Below, one piece after another: positions 1 through 5,067 of a DNA stretch of 5,132 nt. The stretch's first letter is position 1. Every line of letters begins with the position of its first letter. The notes below the pieces were generated by a model that did no database searches, had not been told where the DNA came from, and saw nothing but the letters and a program-made list of their open reading frames with translations. The position numbers and the translations under genes are program-made. This DNA is from Deltaproteobacteria bacterium. Lineage in GTDB: Bacteria > Desulfobacterota > Dissulfuribacteria > Dissulfuribacterales > UBA3076. The stretch lies in the NCBI GenBank assembly GCA_027004315.1, contig JALTHV010000052.1:1-5132 (forward strand), read 5' to 3'.

Positions 1-517
1 CTCCCTTGAGACGGACCAGGGCATCCTTGACGTAGTTGCTGACATAGTTGCTCAAAAAGAGCATGTCACGGCTGCCCTTTGGCGAGTAGAAGCTGATGAC
101 TGCCATCATATCAGATGAACGCCTGCGAACATCAATACCCTCTGCCACCACCTCCTTTGGCAGCCTGGGTAGGGCGAGCTGTACCCTATTTTGGACGTTT
201 ACCTGGTCTATGTCAGGATTGGTGCCTACTGCAAAGGTGACTGCCAGTTTATAACTCCCGTCATTTGATGAAGTAGACGACATATAGAGCATCTTGTCTG
301 CACCATTGACCTCCTTTTCAATGGGTGCAGCCACGGTATTGGCTACTACCTGCGCACTCGCCCCTGGATAAAAGGTAGTGACCTGGATCTCAGGCGGAGT
401 GATCTGTGGATACTGCGCCACAGGGATGTTTAACAGTGCAATGAATCCGGCTAGGGTAATGACAATCGAGACTACTGCTGCCAGACGGGGGCGATCGATA
501 AAAATCCGTGAAAACAT
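1..517 (-). CDS. RND multidrug efflux pump, inner-membrane transporter (HAE1/AcrB-MexF type), N-terminal part only
   Basis: This is the start of an inner-membrane proton-driven RND pump that would take drugs or other amphipathic compounds from the periplasm and membrane and pass them to an outer-membrane channel. The first 172 residues are visible and the window edge removes the rest (such proteins are usually about 1000-1070 residues). The N-terminus MFSRIFIDRPRLAAVVSIVI matches the FFIDRP start of AcrB and MexF and leads into the first membrane helix (about 10-30). It is followed by the conserved PVAQYP (about 32-37), YPGA (50-53), VNGADKMLYMSS (about 70-81), a GTNPD/VQVQN-like stretch (98-110) and LPRLPKEV (about 116-123), all in the porter domain. 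The ATG lies 1 nt beyond the adaptor stop codon, with AGGGG 7-8 nt upstream, so the two are translated together. The subfamily is clear but the substrate cannot be read from the sequence. acrB or mexF would be over-specific names. Confidence 0.95.
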   Translation of the reverse strand, partial: MFSRIFIDRPRLAAVVSIVITLAGFIALLNIPVAQYPQITPPEIQVTTFYPGASAQVVANTVAAPIEKEVNGADKMLYMSSTSSNDGSYKLAVTFAVGTNPDIDQVNVQNRVQLALPRLPKEVVAEGIDVRRRSSDMMAVISFYSPKGSRDMLFLSNYVSNYVKDALVRLKG

Positions 518-518
518 G

Positions 519-1640
519 CTATGTCCCCTGTGGTTTGCCGGTCTTGATCTGCACCTCTTGGCCAGGGCGGACCTTTTGAATGCCCTGGACTATGACCTCT
601 TCTCCGGCCTTGAGCCCGGTCTTTACTGTCCAACAGGTACCAATAGTCGGACCTAAGGTGACAGGGCGAATAGTGGCCCTGCCCTTACTGTCCACGACCA
701 GGACATAGTGGCCTTTACGGCTGACCAGGACAGCGGCCTGTGGGACTACTGGCATAAGTCTGGGCCTGGTCTTCCTTACCAGCACCGTGACATACTGACC
801 TGGGATGAGCAGGCCATCAGGATTGTTGAACACAGCCCAGACGGCAATGGTCCCAGTAGCAGAGTCTACATGGTTGTCCACAAAGTCTATATGGCCTTCT
901 CGCCTGAGGACCTGGCCATCTGCAAGCCTCAACCTGGAGACGACCAAGGGGTTCTTTTTACCACGGGCGGCATCTCGAAGTGCGGCCTGGATGGCAGGGA
1001 GATCATTTTCACTCACTGGATATATGACCCGGATGGGGTCTATCTGGACGATCCGAGCCAGGGGGCCGGACCCAAGGTTGACCAAGTTCCCCCTGGTATA
1101 TGCCGTCTTGCCGATGCGGCCACTGATGGGCGCCCTGATAATGGTATAACCAAAATTGATCCTGGCGAGTTGAAGTTCTGCCCTGGCCCCTTCAATGCGT
1201 GCCCTGGCCTGGAGTTCCTCGGCCACTGCATTGTCCATCTCTGTGGCAGGCACACTCTCTGGCCTGGCGGCCCGCAGTCTCTTCAGCCTCTGGCTGGCCT
1301 TTTGGAGCACTGCCCTGGCATCTGCCACCTGGGCCCTGGCTGCCTCAAGCTTCGCCCTATAGGGTGCCTGTTCTATGGTGTAAAGCAGTTCTCCTTTTCG
1401 GACATATGCGCCTTCCTTGAAGTTGACCTGATCCAGAAAGCCCTCGACCCTGGCCCTCAGGTCCACATACTGGATGGCCTCTACGTGTCCCACATACTCT
1501 GTAGGGGGATTTACGTCCTGCTCACTGACTCTAACCACTGTCACCAAGGGTGGTGCCCCACCTGGGCCTGGAGGTAGGCCATAAGCAATACCGGTCAAGA
1601 TCAAGAACATGCCAAAAAATAAGAGGAGGTCCTTTCTCAT
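519..1640 (-). CDS. RND efflux periplasmic adaptor subunit (membrane fusion protein, HlyD/AcrA family)
   Basis: A 373-residue periplasmic adaptor that would bridge the RND pump encoded just downstream to an outer-membrane channel. It has an N-terminal hydrophobic segment (about 4-20, LLLFFGMFLILTGIAYG), then a first beta strand and lipoyl half (about 50-90, with VDLRARVEGFLDQV and a KEGAYVRKGELLYTI core). A charged alpha-helical hairpin rich in Ala, Arg and Glu follows (about 92-162), then the second lipoyl half (about 164-195, YTIIRAPISGRIG) and the beta-barrel and membrane-proximal domains (about 196-365, including GLLIPGQYVTVLV). Length is usual for the family. No cysteine follows the signal segment, so it is probably not a lipoprotein, unlike AcrA or MexA. 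It would be anchored by an uncleaved helix or released by signal peptidase I. The ATG overlaps the regulator stop as ATGA and is preceded by AAGGGGG. The three-gene order supports the role strongly. Confidence 0.95.
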   Translation of the reverse strand: MRKDLLLFFGMFLILTGIAYGLPPGPGGAPPLVTVVRVSEQDVNPPTEYVGHVEAIQYVDLRARVEGFLDQVNFKEGAYVRKGELLYTIEQAPYRAKLEAARAQVADARAVLQKASQRLKRLRAARPESVPATEMDNAVAEELQARARIEGARAELQLARINFGYTIIRAPISGRIGKTAYTRGNLVNLGSGPLARIVQIDPIRVIYPVSENDLPAIQAALRDAARGKKNPLVVSRLRLADGQVLRREGHIDFVDNHVDSATGTIAVWAVFNNPDGLLIPGQYVTVLVRKTRPRLMPVVPQAAVLVSRKGHYVLVVDSKGRATIRPVTLGPTIGTCWTVKTGLKAGEEVIVQGIQKVRPGQEVQIKTGKPQGT

Positions 1641-2257
1641 CTGGCCAGGACCCCCTTAAAGAATATGTCCTTGATTACCATTACATTTGCCTCATATGGA
1701 TGCCTTTCTGGGTCCTCCAACCAGCAGAAGAGAAAGGCATTGATGAGCCCCTCCAGGGCCACGGCCATATAATAGGGGTCTATGTCCCGAAATACCTTGT
1801 TTTGGACACCCCTTTCCAGCACTGAGGCCAGACGCATCATGGATTCGTCATAGAGCCTGCGGATGTCCTGATCGAGCCCTGCCTTGATATTGAAGCTCGC
1901 GCCACGCGTCTCGGCAAAGTAGAGACGCAGTATTGGAAGATTATCTGCAAAGAGTCTTCCCTTGGTGGCAATAAGGCCTTCTACCACGGCAAAGACGTCG
2001 CCTTTCCTGTTGAGGGCCTCCATGATTGCCTGGTGGAATTCCCTTGCCTTTTCCATCATGAGGGCCTTGTAGAGGTCCTCCTTATTCCTGAAAAATTTGT
2101 AGAGCGTACCGATGGCAAATTCAGACCTCTCTGCAATCTCGTGCATAGAGACGTTGTAGTATCCCTTCTCTGAAAAGAGCTCAAGGGCAGCAGCAAGCAT
2201 CTCTCGACGTTGCCTCAGTTTTTCTCTCTCCCTACGGGGAAGTCTCTTTTCTGACAC
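1637..2257 (-). CDS. TetR/AcrR-family transcriptional regulator of the efflux operon
   Basis: A 206-residue cytoplasmic DNA-binding repressor. Its N-terminal helix-turn-helix domain (about 15-66) is typical: MLAAALELFSEKGYYNVSMH, then EIAERSEFAIGTLYKFFRNK and EDLYKALM. The C-terminal helices (about 75-206) form the variable ligand and dimer domain, ending FFKGVLAR. The start is GTG at 2257, chosen because GGAGG (2269-2265) lies 7 nt upstream and the nearest upstream ATG is out of frame. It is the first gene of the operon and its TGA overlaps the adaptor ATG. This co-directional arrangement implies that the regulator controls its own synthesis along with the pump. Three TGACGT elements over the promoter are the probable binding sites (inference). 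The inducer is unknown. Many relatives sit divergently from the genes they control, so promoter-first placement is worth noting but not rare. Confidence 0.94.
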   Translation of the reverse strand: MSEKRLPRREREKLRQRREMLAAALELFSEKGYYNVSMHEIAERSEFAIGTLYKFFRNKEDLYKALMMEKAREFHQAIMEALNRKGDVFAVVEGLIATKGRLFADNLPILRLYFAETRGASFNIKAGLDQDIRRLYDESMMRLASVLERGVQNKVFRDIDPYYMAVALEGLINAFLFCWLEDPERHPYEANVMVIKDIFFKGVLAR

Positions 2258-2264
2258 TATTTGA

Positions 2265-2269
2265 CCTCC
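2265..2269 (-). promoter_or_regulatory. Ribosome binding site fixing the GTG start of the TetR-family gene
   Basis: Minus-strand GGAGG placed 7 nt before GTG at 2257. It decides the start because no in-frame ATG is available nearby and the ATG at the upstream edge of the same motif is in another frame. Confidence 0.8.
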
Positions 2270-2278
2270 ACATCTATG

Positions 2279-2294
2279 AATCTGACGTCAGATT
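2279..2294. promoter_or_regulatory. 16-bp perfect palindrome, probable TetR-family operator
   Basis: AATCTGACGTCAGATT reads the same on both strands. It lies between the predicted transcription start and the ribosome site of the tetR-like gene, where a bound dimer would block transcription. Perfect dyads of this size are typical of TetR-family operators. That this protein binds here is inference from position. The core TGACGT recurs twice just upstream, which supports a specific regulatory role. Confidence 0.65.
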
Positions 2295-2298
2295 ATAT

Positions 2299-2333
2299 AA
2301 AATGACGTACAATTTATATTACAAAATGACGTA
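2299..2333. promoter_or_regulatory. Two direct copies of AAAATGACGTA over the promoter, probable secondary operators
   Basis: The 11-mer AAAATGACGTA occurs at 2299-2309 and 2323-2333, 24 bp apart. Each shares TGACGT with the perfect palindrome at 2279-2294 but has a poor second half-site. One copy lies in the -35/-10 spacer and the other near the expected start of transcription, so binding at either would interfere with RNA polymerase. They may be half-sites or weak operators for the same regulator (inference). Confidence 0.5.
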
Positions 2334-2345
2334 TTCTGTTGTCAA
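2316..2345 (-). promoter_or_regulatory. Sigma-70-type promoter of the tetR-mfp-rnd operon
   Basis: On the minus strand TTGACA (2345-2340) is followed after 18 bp by TAATAT (2321-2316), which predicts a start of transcription near 2309, about 50 bp before the GTG. The -35 is a perfect consensus and the -10 matches four of six positions. The surrounding AT-rich DNA and the overlapping TGACGT repeats fit a regulated promoter. A TATAAT at 2297-2292 was considered but has no matching -35. Confidence 0.65.
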
Positions 2346-2406
2346 GCTGAATCTTAATGGTAACCGTCATCGTATGAGAAATTGAGTCCTCAGCAATATC
2401 ATTAAT

Positions 2407-2433
2407 CCACAGATTTCGCAGATTACACGGATT
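2407..2433. repeat. Three tandem degenerate 9-bp units
   Basis: On the plus strand the units are CCACAGATT, TCGCAGATT and ACACGGATT, consensus NCRCRGATT. The array is flanked by further ATTAAT or TTTAATC. Read on the other strand it is an AATCCGTGT/AATCTGCGA/AATCTGTGG series, a kind of sequence I associate with spacers of several bacterial phyla; that is recollection and not checked here. Function unknown. Confidence 0.55.
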
Positions 2434-2436
2434 ACT

Positions 2437-2685
2437 TTAATCATCATCCTTCATGATGATGCAGAATCTATAGGCTTTCATTTTTTGATTGGCCATGGAC
2501 ACACAAGGACAAAAAGCAAAATCTCCCCGGAGATGCATAATTTGTAACTTCTCAAGTAGGCAGACGTAACCGATCAAGGGTGCTTCTTCTGAAAACATGC
2601 TCTCGCCCCCATCACCCTGCCCTCTCCCCCAGGGGAGAGGGTTTGATTGGATGCAACCGTTCATGCCTCCAGCCAGTGGTAGCAT
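2437..2685 (-). CDS. Doubtful small open reading frame, probably not a gene
   Basis: An 82-codon open frame. Its first third is encoded by one arm of the long inverted repeat and by the CCCTCTCCCC palindrome, giving the NPLPWGRGQGDGG-like peptide typical of translated spacer repeats. From an internal ATG at 2598, with a GGGGG 7 nt upstream, a 53-residue product could be made (MFSEEAPLIGYVCLLEKLQ, then a stretch with LRGDFAFCPCVSMANQKMKA, ending KDDD). That part is more protein-like, but its beginning lies inside a dispersed repeat present elsewhere in the window. I recognise no family. Most likely it is a chance reading frame in repeat DNA, or a fragment of a former mobile or repeat-borne small gene. 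Confidence 0.18.
   Translation of the reverse strand: MLPLAGGMNGCIQSNPLPWGRGQGDGGESMFSEEAPLIGYVCLLEKLQIMHLRGDFAFCPCVSMANQKMKAYRFCIIMKDDD
2440..2460. repeat. Short perfect hairpin ATCATCAT/ATGATGAT
   Basis: Perfect 8-bp arms (2440-2447 and 2453-2460) around a 5-nt CCTTC loop. No T tract follows on either strand, so a classical terminator is unlikely. It overlaps the last codons of the doubtful small frame. AT-rich and weak. Confidence 0.4.
2544..2609. repeat. Dispersed repeat, copy A
   Basis: This stretch matches 4991-5067 in the same orientation. The best part (2563-2609 against 5020-5067) agrees at about 41 of 48 aligned columns by hand, sharing GTAACCGA, AGGGTGCTTCTT and ACATGCTCTCGCCCC. 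The outer part shares GTAASTTCTCAA but has an indel of about 11 nt. The two copies sit on either side of uvrB. Nature unknown: an intergenic repeat family or remnant of a small mobile element. Confidence 0.65.
2620..2641. repeat. REP-like palindrome CCCTCTCCCC-CA-GGGGAGAGGG
   Basis: Perfect 10-bp arms with a 2-nt centre. Such CTCTCCCC/GGGGAGAG palindromes are common repeated spacer elements in many bacteria and produce spurious peptides like NPLPWGRGQG when translated. It directly adjoins dispersed repeat copy A on one side and lies close to the long inverted repeat on the other. Confidence 0.6.
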
Positions 2686-2801
2686 TTTGCAGGATTTCAG
2701 TGCGGATTAATAGGCAGAGGCCCTGATCTTGTGCATCAAGCGATGCTTCTGAAATCCTTCAAAATGCTACCACTGGCTGGGGGGGAATGTGAACAGTTAT
2801 A
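2653..2801. mobile_element. MITE-like element with long inverted repeats
   Basis: Arms at 2669-2700 and 2749-2780 are 32 bp each and complementary at 31 positions (the only mismatch is 2690/2759). Outside them, AACCGTTCA (2655-2663) and TGAACAGTT (2790-2798) are complementary at 8 of 9. The 48-nt centre holds a small GCATC/GATGC hairpin and no coding capacity. The 7-mer ATTGGAT occurs just outside each end (2646-2652 and 2802-2808), a possible target duplication although it is separated from the ends by 2-3 nt. A non-autonomous transposable element is the best reading. A structured RNA or a simple cruciform-forming repeat are alternatives. Confidence 0.5.
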
Positions 2802-2842
2802 ATTGGATAGCTTTGAAACCCGGGAAAAGATACCCTCATTTC

Positions 2843-2884
2843 TCTATTATTCGGCATCTGAAGTGCATAATTTAGGATAATAGA
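2843..2884. repeat. Inverted repeat TCTATTAT/ATAATAGA
   Basis: Perfect 8-bp arms (2843-2850, 2877-2884) with a 26-nt loop, downstream of uvrB. The right arm runs into the second of two AGATACCCT copies (2828-2836 and 2882-2890), and both copies can pair with GGTATC at 2900-2905, so several folds compete. No function is assigned. Confidence 0.35.
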
Positions 2885-2921
2885 TACCCTGCTCTCGTAG
2901 GTATCCTCTTTTTGTCTTTTT
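2883..2921 (+). terminator. Terminator-like hairpin facing the plus direction
   Basis: GATACC (2883-2888) pairs with GGTATC (2900-2905) around an 11-nt loop, followed on the plus strand by a T-rich tail CTCTTTTTGTCTTTTTT up to about 2921. By orientation it would stop plus-strand transcription before it runs antisense into uvrB. For uvrB transcripts, which travel the other way, the hairpin has no U tail, although uvrB mRNA would carry the A-rich stretch and the hairpin directly after its stop codon. The stem is short, so strength is uncertain. Confidence 0.4.
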
Positions 2922-2929
2922 AAATTAAA

Positions 2930-4915
2930 TTATGACATGCCCTCCAGTTCCCTGATCCTGTCCCTGAGTTCAGCGGCCTTCTCAAATCTCTGTTCTTCGG
3001 CAGCGGCCTGCATCTCTTGTTCCAGTACCTTGATATGATTCTTCAGTTCTACTGTATTTAAGAGGTCTCCATTAGAGATTGCAGCCTTGCTTACCTCTGG
3101 CTCTTGTTCCCTTTCGTAGATAAAAGACAGGGCATCTCTGGTGGTCTTTTTTATGGTGATAGGAGTGATATTATGGATTCGGTTGTACTCTATCTGCAGA
3201 CTGCGTCTGCGTTCCGTCTCCTCCATGGCCCGCTTCATGGATACTGTAACCCTGTCTGCATAGAGCAATACCAGCCCATTGGCGTTTCTGGAGGCCCGCC
3301 CTGCTGTCTGTATGAGGGACCTCTCTGAACGGAGAAAGCCCTCCTTGTCTGCATCCAAGACGGCCACCAGGGATACCTCTGGGATATCCAGGCCCTCCCT
3401 CAAGAGATTTATCCCTATCAGTACATCAAAATCTCCTCGCCTCAGGCCCTGGATCAACTGACTCCTCTCTAAGGTCTTTATATCGGAATGCAGGTATTCG
3501 ACCCTGACGCCGACTGAAGAGTAATAATCTGTGAGGTCCTCTGCCAGTCTCTTTGTCAGGGTGGTAACCAGGACACGTTCACCCCTTGCCACGATCTTTC
3601 GTATCTCTTCCAGGAGGTCGTCTACCTGTGTGATGGCAGGCCTTACCTCCATCCGCGGGTCTATAAGACCTGTGGGTCTTATGAGTTGCTCAACTATCAC
3701 TCCCACGCTCTTTTCCAGCTCATAAGGGCCCGGAGTGGCAGAGATATAGATGGCCTGGCCTATGGCCTTTTCGAACTCGTCCGACCGCAGTGGCCTGTTG
3801 TCCAGGGCCGAAGGGAGCCTGAACCCAAATTCTACAAGGGTCTTTTTCCTGGAACGATCTCCGGCATACATGCCCCTTATCTGTGGGATAGTTATATGGC
3901 TCTCATCAATAAAGGTGATAAAGTCCTCTGGAAAGTAGTCTAAGAGGGTGGGAGGTGGCTCTCCTGGGAGGCGGCCTGAGAGGTGCCTTGAGTAGTTCTC
4001 GATCCCGTGGCAATAGCCAAGTTCCTCCAGCATCTCTATATCCAGGTTGGTCCTCTGCTCAAGGCGCTGGGCCTCTACCAGGCGGTTCCTGGACTCAAAA
4101 AACAGGAGCCTCTCATCCAGCTCTGCCTTGATGCCCAGGATGGCCCTGTCCAGTATGTCCCCAGAAGTCACGTAGTGGCTCGAAGGATATATTATGGCAT
4201 CTCTCAGGTGGCCAATGACCTGTCCCCTGAGGGGATCAATGATGCAGATGTCCTCTATCTCATCCCCAAAGAGCTCGATCCTTATGGCATGTTTTTCTTC
4301 ATGGGCAGGAAAGACCTCTACTATATCCCCCCTGGCCCTGAAGGTCCCTCGATGGAAATCGATATCGTTGCGTTCATAGAGCATTGCAACCAGCCTGGCC
4401 AGGATATCTCCCCTGGACAATTCATCACCTACCCTCAGATAGAGTTGCATCTCTCGATATTCCTCAGGAGAACCCAGGCCATAGATACAGGACACGCTGG
4501 CGACAATTATTACATCTCTCCTGGTGAGTAGGGAGTGGGTAGCAGAGTGGCGGAGCCTGTCTATGAAGTCGTTGATAGATGAATCTTTTTCAATATATGT
4601 GTCAGACTGTGGGATATAGGCCTCTGGCTGGTAGTAGTCATAATAGCTCACAAAGTATTCCACTGCATTCTCAGGAAAGATGGACTTAAACTCTCCGAAG
4701 AGCTGGGCAGCAAGGGTCTTATTTGGTGCCATTACCAGTGCAGGCCTCTGTAACTGGGCAATTACATTGGCCATGGTAAAGGTCTTCCCGGATCCAGTGA
4801 CCCCAAGGAGGACCTGGTGTCGAAGGCCTCTGTTAAGGCCATCGACAAGAGAGGCAATGGCCTTTGGTTGGTCTCCGCATGGAGAAAAGTCTGAGTGTAT
4901 GCGAAAGGGCTCCGT
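2930..4915 (-). CDS. uvrB: UvrABC excinuclease subunit B, with an apparent ACG start
   Basis: Nucleotide excision repair protein that takes damaged DNA from UvrA, verifies the lesion with its ATPase/helicase fold and recruits UvrC. The frame gives 661 residues against 673 in E. coli and 661 in B. subtilis. Visible in order are the N-terminal PFRIHSDFSPCGDQPKAI, Walker A GVTGSGKT (38-45), the beta-hairpin YYDYYQPEAY (about 91-100), the Walker B box DESH (337-340), SATPGPYE (392-399), motif VI QTAGRASRN (536-544, usually QTIGRAARN) and the C-terminal UVR domain (about 624-659). No ATG, GTG or TTG exists in frame before Met48, and starting there would remove Walker A. Homology reaches ACG at 4915, 5 nt after AAGGAGG and just after an in-frame TGA. 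ACG may initiate poorly, or it is an ATG-to-ACG change or sequence error. The function is certain; the start is not. Confidence 0.95.
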   Translation of the reverse strand, partial: TEPFRIHSDFSPCGDQPKAIASLVDGLNRGLRHQVLLGVTGSGKTFTMANVIAQLQRPALVMAPNKTLAAQLFGEFKSIFPENAVEYFVSYYDYYQPEAYIPQSDTYIEKDSSINDFIDRLRHSATHSLLTRRDVIIVASVSCIYGLGSPEEYREMQLYLRVGDELSRGDILARLVAMLYERNDIDFHRGTFRARGDIVEVFPAHEEKHAIRIELFGDEIEDICIIDPLRGQVIGHLRDAIIYPSSHYVTSGDILDRAILGIKAELDERLLFFESRNRLVEAQRLEQRTNLDIEMLEELGYCHGIENYSRHLSGRLPGEPPPTLLDYFPEDFITFIDESHITIPQIRGMYAGDRSRKKTLVEFGFRLPSALDNRPLRSDEFEKAIGQAIYISATPGPYELEKSVGVIVEQLIRPTGLIDPRMEVRPAITQVDDLLEEIRKIVARGERVLVTTLTKRLAEDLTDYYSSVGVRVEYLHSDIKTLERSQLIQGLRRGDFDVLIGINLLREGLDIPEVSLVAVLDADKEGFLRSERSLIQTAGRASRNANGLVLLYADRVTVSMKRAMEETERRRSLQIEYNRIHNITPITIKKTTRDALSFIYEREQEPEVSKAAISNGDLLNTVELKNHIKVLEQEMQAAAEEQRFEKAAELRDRIRELEGMS

Positions 4916-4978
4916 TCACACCTCCTTATTTTTAAGATCCAGTACCTTAAATGTAATCTGCCTCCACTTATTGAGGAG
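4916..4978 (-). other. 20-codon protein-like open stretch ending at the TGA before uvrB
   Basis: In the uvrB frame, between TAA (4981-4979) and TGA (4918-4916), the codons read LLNKWRQITFKVLDLKNKEV. There is no ATG, GTG or TTG at the beginning; the only GTG is the codon just before TGA. The composition is protein-like, so this could be the C-terminal remnant of an upstream gene cut off by the repeat DNA to its right, or chance. It overlaps the uvrB leader and ribosome site. Confidence 0.2.
4921..4927 (-). promoter_or_regulatory. Strong ribosome binding site of uvrB
   Basis: Minus-strand AAGGAGG, a full anti-16S match, ends 5 nt before the ACG codon at 4915. This spacing argues that translation begins at or very near that ACG. 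The GTG that overlaps the site's end is too close and is followed at once by TGA. The next GTG (4919-4917) is out of frame. Confidence 0.75.
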
Positions 4979-5007
4979 TTACAAATGGAAGTAAGTTCTC
5001 AATAAGT
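4966..5007. repeat. Inverted repeat ACTTATTGAG/CTCAATAAGT in the uvrB leader
   Basis: Perfect 10-bp arms (4966-4975 and 4998-5007) around a 22-nt loop. The right arm overlaps dispersed repeat copy B. The left arm continues into a GAGGAGTTACAAAT that resembles, in inverted orientation, the ATTTGTAACTTCTC end of copy A, which suggests rearranged repeat ends. It lies about 50 nt before the uvrB start and could form a leader hairpin. No T tail is seen. Confidence 0.45.
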
Positions 5008-5067
5008 CCTGGCAACTTCGATGTAACCGACCACAGGGTGCTTCTTTTTCCAACATGCTCTCGCCCC
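4991..5067. repeat. Dispersed repeat, copy B
   Basis: Same-orientation partner of 2544-2609. The conserved part is 5020-5067. It contains an ATG in the same place as copy A (minus strand, 5056-5054), but a 1-nt indel shifts the following frame, giving only a 25-residue peptide beginning MLEKEAPCGRLHRS. This argues against a conserved coding role. From here to the right edge (5068-5132) I see no gene, only a GC-rich tail with a GCTCCGGAGC palindrome at 5120-5129. No convincing uvrB promoter or LexA box was found in 4916-5132. Confidence 0.6.

Noticed and set aside
708..1577. Long plus-strand open frame of 289 codons
   Set aside because: It lies wholly opposite the adaptor gene, whose domains are clear. 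The plus-strand peptide has no recognisable domain and reflects the codon bias of the real gene.
2798..2803. Plus-strand TATAAT as a promoter
   Set aside because: At 17 bp upstream the sequence is GGCTGG, not a -35 box, and no plus-strand gene follows.
2258..2929. CRISPR array, tRNA or attachment site in the repeat-rich spacer
   Set aside because: Repeats are not evenly spaced with unique spacers, no cloverleaf or integrase gene is visible, and the long inverted repeat is better explained as a MITE-like element.
4007..4531. Plus-strand open frame of 174 codons
   Set aside because: Antisense shadow of uvrB. No ribosome site or domain supports it.
2930..4774. uvrB starting at the ATG of MANVIAQL
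   Set aside because: This start would drop GVTGSGKT and the conserved GDQP segment, both encoded intact in the same frame immediately upstream.
4895..4919. GTG at 4919-4917 as uvrB start
   Set aside because: It reads in another frame, reaching TAA after about 26 codons, and its distance to AAGGAGG is too short.
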